Assembly (NCBI RefSeq): GCF_002001045.1
Contig: NZ_MUNR01000010.1
Coordinates: forward strand, 310,001-374,000
Source of the DNA: Rhodanobacter sp. C01
GTDB taxonomy: Bacteria; Pseudomonadota; Gammaproteobacteria; Xanthomonadales; Rhodanobacteraceae
DNA: 64,000 bases
Direction: 5' to 3'
Shown: positions 1-9,642 of the stretch, one piece after another
How the letters are laid out: the number at the start of each line of letters is the position of its first letter
How positions within the stretch are numbered: position 1 is the stretch's first letter
The notes under the pieces: model-generated
Database searches by the model: none
Told to the model about the DNA's origin: nothing
The model's input: the letters and a program-made list of their open reading frames with translations, nothing else
Translations under genes and position numbers: made by a program

Positions 1-360
1 CTGGTGCTGCGGCTGCAGCCGGACGAAGGCGTGAAGTTGTGGCTGACCATCAAGCATCCCGGCCCCGGCGGCCTGCGCCTGCGCCACGTACCGCTGGACA
101 TGAGTTTCGCCGAAGCGTTCGGCGTGCAGCAGCCGGATGCGTACGAGCGCCTGCTGCTGGACGTGGTGCGCGGCAACCCCACCCTGTTCATGCGCCGCGA
201 CGAGGTGGAGGCGGCATGGCGCTGGGCCGGCCCGATCCTCGCCGCCTGGTCCGCCAGCGGTGAAGCACCGCGGCCGTATGCCGCCGGCAGCTGGGGGCCG
301 AGCGCCGCCGTGGCACTGATCGAACGCGACGGCCGTACCTGGAACGAGGACAGTGAATAG
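1..360 (+). CDS. zwf: glucose-6-phosphate 1-dehydrogenase, C-terminal part
   Basis: This open frame enters from the left edge and ends at a TAG; only the last 119 codons are visible. The residues match the C-terminal end of NADP-dependent glucose-6-phosphate dehydrogenase: a beta-sheet region (LRLQPDEGVKLWLTIKHPG), then the helical tail with AYERLLLDVVRGNPTLFMRRDEVE and the PYAAGSWGP segment near the end. The enzyme oxidises glucose-6-phosphate to 6-phosphogluconolactone. The next three genes on the same strand (pgl, edd, eda) supply the remaining Entner-Doudoroff steps, which supports the call. The catalytic N-terminal half lies outside the window, so its integrity cannot be judged. Confidence 0.9.
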   Translation: MVLRLQPDEGVKLWLTIKHPGPGGLRLRHVPLDMSFAEAFGVQQPDAYERLLLDVVRGNPTLFMRRDEVEAAWRWAGPILAAWSASGEAPRPYAAGSWGPSAAVALIERDGRTWNEDSE

Positions 361-479
361 AGCATCACGTTTACTGTCGCTTCACCCGGTCATGCCGACG
401 CATGCAGCAAACTTTGCCTCTCTTCCTCACGGGACGCGTGCCTGCATTCACTAGAACGCCGGGCACACCATCATCCAAC

Positions 480-1193
480 ATGACCATCCACTTGAACGTC
501 ACCACTCATAGCTTCACCGATGGCAACGCGCAGGCCGTGGCACTGGCCGAACGCGTCGCCGAACGCCTGCGCAGTGCACTGGCCGAACGCGGCCATGCGG
601 TATTGGCGGTTTCCGGCGGCAGCACACCGAAGGAGTTCTTTGCGCACCTGTCGCGCGAAACGCTGGACTGGGCAAAGGTGCAGGTCACCCTCGTCGACGA
701 GCGCTGGGTGCCGGACAGCGACGAGCGCTCGAATGCCCGGCTGGCGAAAACACTGCTTCTGCAACACGCCGCGGGCGTGGCGCAGTTCGTGCCGCTCTAC
801 ACCGATGCGCCGACGCCGGAGCAAGGCCTGGCCGCGGTCACCGCACGTATCGACGCATTGAAGCTTCCCTTCGACGCCGTGGTGCTTGGTATGGGTGACG
901 ACGGCCACACCGCCTCGTTCTTTCCCGGCGGCGACCATCTGGCCGAGGCACTCGATCTGGAAGGCCAAACCCGCGTCTTGCCGATGCGTGCACCTGGCGC
1001 CGGCGAACCGCGCATCACGCTGACCTTGCCGACCTTGCTGGATACCCATGCGCTGTACCTGCTGGTGACCGGGGAGCACAAGCGCGACCTGCTCGCCGAT
1101 GTCCGCCTCGGTCTTGATACTGCCAAGAACTACCCCGTGCGCGCGGTACTGACCCAGCAGCGCGTACCAGTGGCCGTTTACTGGTGCCCGTGA
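480..1193 (+). CDS. pgl: 6-phosphogluconolactonase
   Basis: A 237-residue cytosolic enzyme hydrolysing 6-phosphogluconolactone to 6-phosphogluconate. Family motifs are clear: SGGSTPK (residues 45-51), DERWV (73-77) and GMGDDGHTASFFPG (137-150), the last being the substrate-binding/catalytic loop of the glucosamine-6-phosphate isomerase/6PGL superfamily. The frame is open from 402, but the ATG at 480 gives the usual family length (about 230-240 residues) and starts the recognisable N-terminal strand. It lies 119 bp after zwf and 57 bp before edd on the same strand, so the block is probably co-transcribed. Confidence 0.95.
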   Translation: MTIHLNVTTHSFTDGNAQAVALAERVAERLRSALAERGHAVLAVSGGSTPKEFFAHLSRETLDWAKVQVTLVDERWVPDSDERSNARLAKTLLLQHAAGVAQFVPLYTDAPTPEQGLAAVTARIDALKLPFDAVVLGMGDDGHTASFFPGGDHLAEALDLEGQTRVLPMRAPGAGEPRITLTLPTLLDTHALYLLVTGEHKRDLLADVRLGLDTAKNYPVRAVLTQQRVPVAVYWCP

Positions 1194-1250
1194 CGCATCA
1201 CCCAATCCCGAAACCTCCACCACACCACCCCGTCATCGCCGGAACAAGTC

Positions 1251-3068
1251 ATGAGTACGCTGCACCCCGTTGTCGCCGAAGTCACCGAACGCCTGCGCGA
1301 GCGCAGCCGCCAGACGCGCACTGCCTATCTGCAGCGGATCGACGCGATCGACCGCAAAGGCCCGCAACGTGAGCACCTGTCCTGCGGCAACCTCGCGCAC
1401 GGCTTCGCCGCCTGCGGCAGCACGGACAAGGATGCACTGCGCAACGGTCGCGGTGCCAACCTCGCCATCATCACCGCCTACAACGACATGCTGTCGGCGC
1501 ATCAACCGTACGAGCGCTATCCCGCGCTGATCCGTCAGATCGCGCGTGATGCCGGCTTCACCGCGCAAGTCGCCGGCGGCGTGCCGGCGATGTGCGACGG
1601 CGTCACCCAGGGCCAGCCCGGCATGCAGCTGTCGCTGTTCTCGCGCGACCTGATCGCGATGGCCACCGCGGTGTCGCTGTCGCACGACATGTTCGATGGC
1701 GCGCTGTACCTGGGCATCTGCGACAAGATCGTGCCGGGCCTGCTGATCGGCGCGTTGAGCTTCGGTCATCTGCCTGGCGCGTTTGTGCCGTCGGGGCCGA
1801 TGCCCAGCGGCATTCCCAACGAGCAGAAATCAAAGGTGCGCCAGGCCTGGGCAGACGGCAAGGCGAGCAAGGCCGAGCTGCTGGAAGTCGAGGCCGCCTC
1901 GTATCACGCCCCGGGCACCTGCACCTTCTATGGCACGGCCAACTCCAACCAGATGCTGATGGAGATCATGGGCCTGCACCTGCCCGGCGCCAGCTTCACT
2001 GCACCGGACACACCGCTGCGCGATGCGCTTACCGCCGACGTGGTGCGTCGCATCGGCACACTCAGCGCACCGGGCGAACACCGTCTGCCGATCGGCCACA
2101 TCATCGACGAGCGCGCGATCATCAACGGCGTGATCGGCCTGCACGCGACCGGCGGCTCCACCAACCACCTGCTGCATCTGGTGGCGATCGCACATGCCGC
2201 CGGCATCCAGTTGCGCTGGGACGATTTCGATGCGTTGTCCGGGGTGATACCGCTGCTGGCGCGCGTGTACCCGAATGGCTACGCCGACGTGAATCAGTTC
2301 CACGAGGCCGGCGGCATGGCCTTCCTGATCGACCAGCTGGTCGGCGCCGGCCTGCTGCACGCCGACGTCAACACCATCTTCGGCACCGGTATGGGTGGCT
2401 ATGCGCAGGTGCCATACCTCGACGATGCCAATGCGCTGCACTGGAAACCGGTGGCGAAGCAGAGTGGCAACCGTGGCGTGCTGCGCGGTACCGACGAACC
2501 GTTCCGTGCCGATGGCGGCCTGCGCATGCTGCAGGGCAATCTCGGTCGCGCGGTAATCAAGGTCTCCTCGGTACCGGACGACCGCCTGCTGATCGAGGCG
2601 CCAGCGATCGTGTTCCAGGATCAGGATGAATTGCCGGCAGCGTTCAAGCGCGGTGAACTCAATCGCGATTTCGTGGCGGTGGTGCGCTTCCAGGGCCCGC
2701 AGGCGAACGGCATGCCCGAGCTGCACAAGCTCACCCCGACGCTGACGCTGCTGCAGGATCGCGGTCACCGCATTGCACTGCTTACCGATGGGCGCATGTC
2801 CGGCGCATCCGGACGCGTGCCGGCGGCGATCCACGTCACACCCGAAGCCGTCGCCGGCGGCAATATCGCCAAGATCCGCAACGGCGACATGATCCGCCTG
2901 GATGCAGTGAACGGACGTCTGGACGTCCTGATGGAAGCGCACGAACTGGATGCACGCCTGCCGCACACCGCCGACCTGTCCGCCCAGCACAGCGGCATGG
3001 GTCGCGAATTGTTCGGTCTGTTCCGGCAAGCTGCGACCAGCGCCGATCTCGGCGCCGGTGTGCTGTGA
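1251..3068 (+). CDS. edd: phosphogluconate dehydratase
   Basis: A 605-residue protein of the IlvD/Edd dehydratase family, which converts 6-phosphogluconate to 2-keto-3-deoxy-6-phosphogluconate using a [4Fe-4S] cluster. Length matches bacterial Edd (about 600-610 residues). Motifs visible include [47 protein letters not shown] and [16 protein letters not shown], which contribute the cluster cysteines, and [20 protein letters not shown] near the C-terminus. The ATG at 1251 follows a GGAA-type ribosome site. It sits between pgl and eda; a REP-like inverted repeat separates it from eda. Confidence 0.97.
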   Translation: MSTLHPVVAEVTERLRERSRQTRTAYLQRIDAIDRKGPQREHLSCGNLAHGFAACGSTDKDALRNGRGANLAIITAYNDMLSAHQPYERYPALIRQIARDAGFTAQVAGGVPAMCDGVTQGQPGMQLSLFSRDLIAMATAVSLSHDMFDGALYLGICDKIVPGLLIGALSFGHLPGAFVPSGPMPSGIPNEQKSKVRQAWADGKASKAELLEVEAASYHAPGTCTFYGTANSNQMLMEIMGLHLPGASFTAPDTPLRDALTADVVRRIGTLSAPGEHRLPIGHIIDERAIINGVIGLHATGGSTNHLLHLVAIAHAAGIQLRWDDFDALSGVIPLLARVYPNGYADVNQFHEAGGMAFLIDQLVGAGLLHADVNTIFGTGMGGYAQVPYLDDANALHWKPVAKQSGNRGVLRGTDEPFRADGGLRMLQGNLGRAVIKVSSVPDDRLLIEAPAIVFQDQDELPAAFKRGELNRDFVAVVRFQGPQANGMPELHKLTPTLTLLQDRGHRIALLTDGRMSGASGRVPAAIHVTPEAVAGGNIAKIRNGDMIRLDAVNGRLDVLMEAHELDARLPHTADLSAQHSGMGRELFGLFRQAATSADLGAGVL

Positions 3069-3077
3069 CGCAATCCC

Positions 3078-3156
3078 TGTAGGAGCGCACCCTGTGCGCG
3101 AATGCACTTTGCCGATGTGTGAATAAGAGCATTCGCGCACAGGGTGCGCTTCTACA
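3078..3156. repeat. REP-like inverted repeat, copy 1
   Basis: Two 28-nt arms, 3078-3105 and 3129-3156, are reverse complements with one mismatch and flank a 23-nt centre. The outer end reads TGTAGGAGCGCACC and the core GTGCGCGA, resembling the GTAGGAGC...GCGA REP family seen in pseudomonads and xanthomonads. It lies between edd and eda in the same transcription direction, so it could form a strong hairpin in the mRNA. Two related copies occur at 19520 and 59997. Confidence 0.85.
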
Positions 3157-3182
3157 CACAAATCCGCCTAGCGAGTGAATCC

Positions 3183-3836
3183 ATGAGCAGCATCGAACTC
3201 AAGCAGCAGCAAATCGAAACCACGATGCGGCTGGCACCGGTGATTCCGGTGGTGGTGATCGACGATGTCCACGCGGCCGTGCTGATGGCGCACGCCCTGG
3301 TCGCCGGCGGCACGCCGGCGATCGAAGTGACCCTACGCACGGCGGCCGCCCTGGACGCGATCCGCGCGATTGCCGCCGAAGTGGAAGGCGCGATGATCGG
3401 CGTCGGCACAGTGCTCAGCGCACGTGATCTGAAAGCAGCGCAACAGGCCGGCGCCCGCTTCGCCGTCTCGCCCGGAGTATCGCCGCACTTGCTCGATGCT
3501 GCTGACGACAGCGAATTGCCGCTGCTGCCCGGCGCTGCCACCGCCAGTGAAGTGATGGCTATGCTTGAGCGCGGTTACCGTCATTTGAAGTTCTTCCCGG
3601 CGGTGCCGGCCGGTGGCCACAAGCTGCTCGGCGCCTGGGCCAGCCCGCTGCCGCAGGTCCGCTTCTGCCCCACCGGCGGCATCAGCCTCGCCAGCGCGCC
3701 GGATTTCCTCGCGCTGCCCAACGTGATCTGCGTCGGCGGCTCATGGCTGACCCCGGCCAGCCTGCTCGCTACTGGCGACTGGCACGCGATCGAGTTGCTG
3801 GCACGCGAGGCAGCCGGCTTGCATCGACCGGCCTGA
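3183..3836 (+). CDS. eda: 2-dehydro-3-deoxy-phosphogluconate (KDPG) aldolase
   Basis: A 217-residue class I aldolase that splits KDPG into pyruvate and glyceraldehyde-3-phosphate, finishing the Entner-Doudoroff route begun upstream. Visible landmarks: EVTLRT with the catalytic Glu48, GVGTVLS, VSPG, and LKFFPA with the Schiff-base Lys136, followed by CPTGGI and the phosphate-binding GGSW. The frame is open from 3144, but upstream codons come from the REP right arm, so the ATG at 3183 is preferred and gives typical family length. It converges with the next gene; only 27 bp separate the two stops. Confidence 0.95.
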   Translation: MSSIELKQQQIETTMRLAPVIPVVVIDDVHAAVLMAHALVAGGTPAIEVTLRTAAALDAIRAIAAEVEGAMIGVGTVLSARDLKAAQQAGARFAVSPGVSPHLLDAADDSELPLLPGAATASEVMAMLERGYRHLKFFPAVPAGGHKLLGAWASPLPQVRFCPTGGISLASAPDFLALPNVICVGGSWLTPASLLATGDWHAIELLAREAAGLHRPA

Positions 3837-3863
3837 ACTAACTCAACAAGCTGTGGGACACCA

Positions 3864-4457
3864 TCAGGCCACTTCCTCCCAGCGGAAGTACTTCCTGCTG
3901 GCGAGGCTCAACATGTCCATGTCTTCTTTGGTATCTCCATAGGCATACACCGCGGAGAAATCGCGAAGGTCGTATGCCTCAAGGATGCGTCTGGACTTTT
4001 CCTTGCTGGCGCATTGCTCACCGCAATAACGCCCAGTGAGCACGCCATCCGCAGCTTCCAGTCTTGAGCAGATCAGATCCAGCTGGTGCAGGCGGCACCA
4101 GTGCGCAAGATAGAGATCCAGCGCAGCCGAAACGACCACCACCACGTCGCCCTGCGCCTTGTGCCACTGGATTCGCTCCAGCGCCATCCGCCGAACGACG
4201 CCCGGCAAGACCTCACGGGAAAACCTTTCTCCGGCTTGCTCGACTTGTGCCACGGGTACACCGCGAAATCCGAAGCGCACCACGCTCGCACGAATGGTGT
4301 TGCCGCTGATGAGGCCAAGCTTGTAACCCACTACCAGCGGCATGAGCACGAGCTTGCCGGCCGCGAGCCTTCCCGGCGTGACAGCGAAACGCATGAAGTC
4401 GGGAAACATCTCCCTGGTGGTGATCGTGCCATCAAAATCGAACAGGGCCAGGTTCAC
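3864..4457 (-). CDS. HAD-IB family phosphatase
   Basis: A predicted phosphatase of the haloacid dehalogenase superfamily, subfamily IB (phosphoserine phosphatase-like). Motif I is DFDGT (residues 7-11), motif II is the VVVVSAALD strand with its Ser, a conserved Lys follows in ASKEKSRRIL, and motif IV is YGDTKEDMDML. The proposed start is a GTG at 4457 preceded by AAGGAA about ten bases upstream; the frame stays open to 4526, but the extra residues precede motif I without family resemblance and include hairpin sequence. Result: 197 residues, normal for HAD-IB proteins. Substrate cannot be read from sequence. The symbol serB is not applied because SerB carries an extra N-terminal domain. Confidence 0.8.
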   Translation of the reverse strand: MNLALFDFDGTITTREMFPDFMRFAVTPGRLAAGKLVLMPLVVGYKLGLISGNTIRASVVRFGFRGVPVAQVEQAGERFSREVLPGVVRRMALERIQWHKAQGDVVVVVSAALDLYLAHWCRLHQLDLICSRLEAADGVLTGRYCGEQCASKEKSRRILEAYDLRDFSAVYAYGDTKEDMDMLSLASRKYFRWEEVA

Positions 4458-4485
4458 GGTGCTTCGATTCCTTTCATGATCACGC

Positions 4486-4515
4486 CATGGCGACAACAGC
4501 TTTGCTGTCGCCATG
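4486..4515. terminator. inverted repeat after the S9 peptidase gene
   Basis: Ten-base perfect arms (CATGGCGACA at 4486-4495, TGTCGCCATG at 4506-4515) around a 10-nt centre, 46 bp past the S9 peptidase stop and just upstream of the HAD gene. There is no U-tract on the minus strand, so this may be a processing or attenuating hairpin rather than an intrinsic terminator. Confidence 0.4.
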
Positions 4516-4561
4516 AAACCGGCCATCCATCACCCTGATTGCCTCCGACTCACATCCCTGT

Positions 4562-7027
4562 TCATTGCGAAGCCGCCCTGTCCGGCTTCACATACGTATT
4601 GAACAGCTCGTCAATGCGCCGGTATTCGTCGTACCACGAATCGGCATGCTCGAAGCCGTGGCGTTCCAGTGGATACAGCGAGATCCAGAAGTTCTTCTTG
4701 TGCAGTTCGATGAAGCGCTGGTACAGGCGGATCGAATCGCTGGCCATCACGTTGTTGTCGATCATGCCGTGCTCGATCAGCAGCGGATCCTGGAGCTTGT
4801 CAGCGTACTCGATCGGCGAGCTGATCCGATAGGCCTCGGGATCGAGCTGCGGGTCGTTGAGGATGTTGGAGGTGTATTCGTGGTTGTAGCTGGTCCAGTC
4901 CGATGGCCCGCGCAGAGCCGCACCGGCGGCGAATTCGCCGGGCGCGCGCAACAGCGCCATCTCGGTCATGAAGCCGCCGTAGCTGCCACCGTAGATGCCC
5001 ACGCGTTTCGGATCGACGGCGTGGTCCTTGACCAGCCATGCCTTGCCGTCGAGCAGGTCCTCCAGCTCCGGGTGACCCATCTGGCGATAGATCGCCACGC
5101 GCCAGTCGCGGCCGTAGCCGGCCGAGGCACGGTAGTCCATGTCGAGCACGACATAGCCTTGCTGCAGCAGCAGGTTCTGGAACATCTGCTCGCGGAAGTA
5201 GTACGACCAGCTTTTGGTCACGTCCTGCAGGTAACCCGCGCCGTGCACGAACAGTACGGCCGGATGCTTTTGCGTCGCGTCGTAATCCGCCAGCTGGTAA
5301 TACTTCGCCCAGATGTCGAAATGGCCATGGCTGCTCGGAACCTTCACGAACTGCGGCTCGACCCAGTGCATCGCCTTGTACTTCGCGGTACGCGTGTCGG
5401 TGAGTTCGTGCACGCCGGAGCCATCGACATTCACCACCGCCAGTTGCGGCGGGATGTAGGCGGTCGAGTGCGGCACGGCAAGCCTGCTGCCGTCGGGCGA
5501 CAGCACGAACGGCACGCTGCACTCGGCGCAGCCGAGACCTTCATAGCGGGTGATGCGCTGCAGATCGCCGCCCGTGGTCGGCAGCCGGTAGGCGTCGTAG
5601 GCATAGGGCGCCTGCTTGTTGGCGAGTACGTAGAACCACTTGCCGTCCGGCGACACGACCGGGCTCGATACCTCGTAGCCGGTGCCGGTCAGTGGGCGCG
5701 CCTTGCCGTCCAGCGACTTGACGTACAGCTGCGCCCAGCCGCTGGCTTCGGATTCGAACCACAGGGTGCGGTTGTCGGGCAGCCAGCCGAATTCGTTGAA
5801 GCTCCAGTTGATCCAGGCCGAATCGGTCAACCGGTTCTGCGTGACCAGCTTGTGTTCGGCGAAATCGACGCTGGCGATCCAGCGATCCTTGTTGTCGATC
5901 GCGCGCAGCTGGATGGCCAGCTGGCTGCCATCGTTGCTCCACACGATGCCGCCGCCACCGCCGTCGTCGCCACCGGCCACGATGCGCACCGGGCGCACTT
6001 CAGGCGCCTTCAACGCGGTCGCCTCATCGGTCTTGCCGTCCTTCTCCAGCGCGGCCACAGCCTGCTTGCGCAGTGCGGCCAGTGGATCGTCCTTGATTCC
6101 AGGCAGGCTGTCGGTTTTCAGTGCGTACTTCTGGTGATGGGCGAGGTCGAGCAGCCATAGCGACTGCGGCGCCGGGTCATTGCGGCCGACGTAATTGCGC
6201 GCGTCCTCCGGCTCGGTGTAGCCGCTGTCGGTCACGTAATGATTGACCTGCGGTGCCTTGCCCTCCTGATGTCCCTTTGGCGCGGTCACCAGCAGCAGCC
6301 AGCGACCGTCTGGCGACAACTCACTGTCGACAAGCCTGATCTTGTCGCCCAGCCAGAACGGCTGCGGCGCACGCCCCGGGTCGGCCGCTTCCAGCGCCTT
6401 GCGTTGATCGAGCATGGCCTGCTTGTCGGCCTTGACCTCGCGCAGGGTCTTGAACAGCTTCAGTTGCAGCTCGTCCAGATCATCCGGCTGCTTCGCCTGC
6501 GGATCGTCGGCAAACTTCAGCTCGGCGACCGGTGCAGCCACGCCGCTGGCCAGGTCGTAGCTGTACCAATCGTTGCCGTCGCGATATTGCAGCGCGCGGC
6601 CATCGGCGGAGAACTGCGGCGACGACTCGTGCTGCGGCGTCATCGTCACCTGGCGGCGCCGGCCGCTGGCCAGATCCACCTCGAACACATCACCGTGCAG
6701 GATGAAGGCGGCATGCTGGTGCGCATGATCGAACACGGGCGGCCCATCGGCCTGGGCCATCGCGGCTGGATCGAGTTTCACGCTGTTGCCGCTGGCCGGA
6801 TCGACCCGGTACAGGTCGCGCACCGGGCTGCCGTCGCGCTTGAGCGAGTAGTACAGGCTGCGGCCGTCTACGCTCCAGTACGGATCCTCCACCGACTGAC
6901 CGATCCAGTCGGGATTGGCCATGATGGTTTCCATGTCGAGCGGACCCGCTGTCGATGCCGGCGGCACAGCCGCCGCCGCAGGCAGCACACAAAAGGCGAT
7001 CAAGCCGGCAAGCAGTAGTCGACGCAT
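4562..7027 (-). CDS. S9 family (prolyl oligopeptidase-type) secreted peptidase
   Basis: An 821-residue protein with a signal peptide (MRRLLLAGLIAFCVLPAAAA), a long N-terminal region of beta-propeller/DPP-IV-like repeats, and a C-terminal alpha/beta-hydrolase domain. The nucleophile is Ser682 in GGSYGGFM; Asp757 in HGMIDNNV and His790 in ERHGFEH complete a plausible triad. The family cleaves short peptides, often after Pro or Ala, in the periplasm. The open frame extends to 7165, but the ATG at 7027 begins the signal peptide. It resembles the dipeptidyl-peptidase IV/acylaminoacyl-peptidase branch; exact specificity is unknown. It appears monocistronic. Confidence 0.9.
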   Translation of the reverse strand: MRRLLLAGLIAFCVLPAAAAVPPASTAGPLDMETIMANPDWIGQSVEDPYWSVDGRSLYYSLKRDGSPVRDLYRVDPASGNSVKLDPAAMAQADGPPVFDHAHQHAAFILHGDVFEVDLASGRRRQVTMTPQHESSPQFSADGRALQYRDGNDWYSYDLASGVAAPVAELKFADDPQAKQPDDLDELQLKLFKTLREVKADKQAMLDQRKALEAADPGRAPQPFWLGDKIRLVDSELSPDGRWLLLVTAPKGHQEGKAPQVNHYVTDSGYTEPEDARNYVGRNDPAPQSLWLLDLAHHQKYALKTDSLPGIKDDPLAALRKQAVAALEKDGKTDEATALKAPEVRPVRIVAGGDDGGGGGIVWSNDGSQLAIQLRAIDNKDRWIASVDFAEHKLVTQNRLTDSAWINWSFNEFGWLPDNRTLWFESEASGWAQLYVKSLDGKARPLTGTGYEVSSPVVSPDGKWFYVLANKQAPYAYDAYRLPTTGGDLQRITRYEGLGCAECSVPFVLSPDGSRLAVPHSTAYIPPQLAVVNVDGSGVHELTDTRTAKYKAMHWVEPQFVKVPSSHGHFDIWAKYYQLADYDATQKHPAVLFVHGAGYLQDVTKSWSYYFREQMFQNLLLQQGYVVLDMDYRASAGYGRDWRVAIYRQMGHPELEDLLDGKAWLVKDHAVDPKRVGIYGGSYGGFMTEMALLRAPGEFAAGAALRGPSDWTSYNHEYTSNILNDPQLDPEAYRISSPIEYADKLQDPLLIEHGMIDNNVMASDSIRLYQRFIELHKKNFWISLYPLERHGFEHADSWYDEYRRIDELFNTYVKPDRAASQ

Positions 7028-7154
7028 GGAAAGGTTCCCGGGCAAAAAATCAGCATAGCCGAGCGCCATGCCTACGCGTGCCGAGCTGTGCCATAAGTCA
7101 CGGGTAAACGGCCATCTGAAGCTGTGCATGGTGCTTCCACCGATCCGAGGACGA

Positions 7155-8105
7155 TCAAGCCCCACGGAACTCCCGGCGGTACAACGACGGCGTGGTGTTG
7201 AACGCTACGCCGAAGTGCTGGCGCATCGACAACGCGGAGCCGAAGCCGGCGCGTTCGGCAATCTGCTCGACCGGCTGGGCGGTGGTTTCCAGCAATCGCT
7301 GCGCCAGCGCAAGGCGCTGACCGAGCAGCCATTGACCTACCGTGGTGCCAGTGTGTTGGCGAAAGTGTCGGGTGAAACTGCGCCGGCTCATCAATGCCTT
7401 CGCAGCCAGCGAATCCAGGCTATGCGTGGCATCGAGATGGTGCGCAGCCCAATCCAGGGTCTTCGCCAACGGTCCCACCCTGGCCGTCGACGACACCGGC
7501 TGCTCGATGTACTGCGCCTGGCTGCCCTGCCGATGTGGTGGCACCACCAGGGTGCGTGCAATGCGGTTGGCTGTCTCGGCCCCGAACTGCTTTCGCACGA
7601 CATGCAGACAGCAATCGATACCCGCGGCAGTGCCGGCGGAGGTGAGCACGTCGCCTTCGTCGACATACAGCACGCCCGGATCGACCTGCACCCGCGGGTA
7701 GCGCTGGGCGAACAGCTCGGTCCAACGCCAGTGCGTGGTGGCGCGATGGCCATCCAGCAGACCGGCCTCGGCCAGCACATAGGCGCCCAGGCACAAGCCC
7801 ACGATCAGCGCACCGCGCCGGTGCGCGCGGCGCAACGCGGCCAGCAACGGTAGTGGTGCCGACTCGCCCGTATCGCGCCATGACGGCACTACCACGATCT
7901 GTGCCCGCTCCAGCTCGCGCAGGCCGTAACGCGTGCCGATGGTGAACCCGATCTGGCTGCGCAGCTCGCCCGGCTCGACCGCGCATACACGCACATCGAA
8001 CAGCGGTTCGGCGCCGGCCGCCTCGCCAAACACCGCGCATGGCACCGATAGATGGAATGGTCGGATACCGTTGAACGCCGCGATCGCAACCTTGATCTTT
8101 GCCAT
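7155..8105 (-). CDS. GlxA family AraC-type transcriptional regulator
   Basis: A 316-residue regulator with an N-terminal DJ-1/PfpI-like domain (about residues 1-190, with GLCLGAYVLAEAGLLDG around the position of the family's nucleophile elbow) and a C-terminal AraC/XylS double helix-turn-helix (about 215-316; LDSLAAKALMSRRSFTRHF and QIAERAGFGSALSMRQHF). This is the GlxA architecture. It is divergent from an isochorismatase-family gene with 127 bp between starts, an arrangement that suggests it controls that gene. The effector is unknown. Confidence 0.88.
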   Translation of the reverse strand: MAKIKVAIAAFNGIRPFHLSVPCAVFGEAAGAEPLFDVRVCAVEPGELRSQIGFTIGTRYGLRELERAQIVVVPSWRDTGESAPLPLLAALRRAHRRGALIVGLCLGAYVLAEAGLLDGHRATTHWRWTELFAQRYPRVQVDPGVLYVDEGDVLTSAGTAAGIDCCLHVVRKQFGAETANRIARTLVVPPHRQGSQAQYIEQPVSSTARVGPLAKTLDWAAHHLDATHSLDSLAAKALMSRRSFTRHFRQHTGTTVGQWLLGQRLALAQRLLETTAQPVEQIAERAGFGSALSMRQHFGVAFNTTPSLYRREFRGA

Positions 8106-8232
8106 GACACGACTCTTTGGAGATGGCCCGATTTTAACTAATTATGGCATTCAGGCCACTCCCGGCAAGATCACCTCCGGCGGATCATTTGCTCACCGGG
8201 ACATGCGTCCCGTCCCACCGAGGAATACCGCC

Positions 8233-8886
8233 ATGACCCAGACCCAAACCCCACGTCGCGCCCTTGTCGTCATCGATGTGCAGAACGAATACGAAACCGG
8301 TGGCCTGCGTATCGAATACCCGCCGGTCGGCGATTCGCTGCAGAACATCGGCAAGGCAATGGATGCTGCTCGCGCCACAGGCATACCGGTGATCGCCGTG
8401 CAGCAAACGTCGCCAGCCGACGCGCCACTCTTTGCGAACGGCTCGCACGGCTGGCAACTGCATGAGGTGGTGGCCAGCCGGCCGCACGATCACCACCTGC
8501 GCAAGTTGCTGCCCAGCGCCTTCGCCGGTACCGATCTTGGCGATTGGCTCAAGCAGCACGGCATCGACACGCTCACAGTAGTCGGCTACATGACGCACAA
8601 CTGCAACGACACCACGATCAAGCATGCCTTCGACATGGGCTTGCAGGTGGAATTCCTGATGGATGCTTCCGGCAGCGTGTCGTACGCGAACCGCGCCGGC
8701 TTTGCCACCGCCGAGGAGATCCACCGCGTTTTCACGGTGGTCGAGCAATCGCGCTTTGCCGCCGTGCTCACCACCGACGAATGGATTGACTGCATCACGC
8801 ACGGCACGCTGCCGGAGCGCGACAACATCCATGCCTCGCATCAGCGCGCACTGGCCCGGCTGCAAGCACGACCTGTCGCGGCCTGA
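8233..8886 (+). CDS. isochorismatase family cysteine hydrolase
   Basis: A 217-residue alpha/beta hydrolase of the isochorismatase/nicotinamidase superfamily. The catalytic triad is in place: Asp15 (VVIDVQNEY), Lys91 (HHLRKLLPSAF) and Cys124 (GYMTHNCNDTT). The ATG at 8233 is preceded by GAGG and gives normal family length; the longer open frame back to 7933 overlaps the divergent regulator. The superfamily cleaves amide or ether bonds in small molecules (nicotinamide, ureas, isochorismate); the actual substrate is not evident. Likely target of the divergent GlxA-type regulator. Confidence 0.88.
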   Translation: MTQTQTPRRALVVIDVQNEYETGGLRIEYPPVGDSLQNIGKAMDAARATGIPVIAVQQTSPADAPLFANGSHGWQLHEVVASRPHDHHLRKLLPSAFAGTDLGDWLKQHGIDTLTVVGYMTHNCNDTTIKHAFDMGLQVEFLMDASGSVSYANRAGFATAEEIHRVFTVVEQSRFAAVLTTDEWIDCITHGTLPERDNIHASHQRALARLQARPVAA

Positions 8887-8948
8887 ATCGCGGCAACGGA
8901 TGAGGGCCACTGCTACGATGCTGCCTTCACCGTCATCACGACCAAGCC

Positions 8949-9611
8949 ATGACCCTGCCCGCCCTCGAACTTGAAACCGCTCCCAACCCGAGCCACAGCG
9001 TGATATGGCTGCACGGCCTCGGCGCCGACGGCAACGACTTCGCGCCGATCGTGCCGCAGCTGGTGGACCGGACATGGCCGGCGCTGCGCTTCGTGTTTCC
9101 GCATGCGCCGGTGCGGCCGGTGACGATCAACAACGGCATGTCGATGCGTGCCTGGTATGACATCGCTGCATTCGACCTCAACGCGCGGCAGGATGAGGCC
9201 GGTATGCGCGCGTCGGTAGCCGAGGTGGAAACCCTGATCGCCCGCGAGCATCAGCGCGGCATTCCAAGCGAACGGATCGTCCTGGCCGGCTTCTCGCAGG
9301 GCGGTGCGATCGCCTTGGCCGCAGGTCTGCATCATGCGGAGAAGCTGGCCGGCATCATCGCGCTGTCGACCTATCTGCCGGCATATGTGGCACTCCCTGC
9401 CGAACGCAGTGCGGCGAATGCGTCCATCCCGATCTTCTGGGGTCACGGCAGCATGGACCCGGTGGTGGTGCCGCAGCGAGGTACCGATTCACGCGACCTG
9501 CTGCGATCGCTGGGCTATGCCGTGGAATGGCATACCTATCTGATGGCTCACGCGGTCTGCCCCGAGGAGATCGGCGATCTGCGCTACTGGCTCGGCCAGC
9601 GCCTGATCTAG
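8949..9611 (+). CDS. phospholipase/carboxylesterase family alpha/beta hydrolase
   Basis: A 220-residue cytosolic serine esterase of the phospholipase/carboxylesterase family (EstB/acyl-protein-thioesterase-like). It shows the oxyanion segment WLHGLGADGNDF near the N-terminus, the nucleophile Ser116 in LAGFSQGGAIALA, the Asp in HGSMDPVV and the His in MAHAV. No signal peptide. It follows the isochorismatase gene after 62 bp and precedes the AlgZ-like kinase by 31 bp. Such enzymes hydrolyse short-chain esters; the physiological substrate is unknown. Confidence 0.9.
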   Translation: MTLPALELETAPNPSHSVIWLHGLGADGNDFAPIVPQLVDRTWPALRFVFPHAPVRPVTINNGMSMRAWYDIAAFDLNARQDEAGMRASVAEVETLIAREHQRGIPSERIVLAGFSQGGAIALAAGLHHAEKLAGIIALSTYLPAYVALPAERSAANASIPIFWGHGSMDPVVVPQRGTDSRDLLRSLGYAVEWHTYLMAHAVCPEEIGDLRYWLGQRLI

Positions 9612-9642
9612 GTTTGCTCGCGCATGCGGCATACTTGCCTGC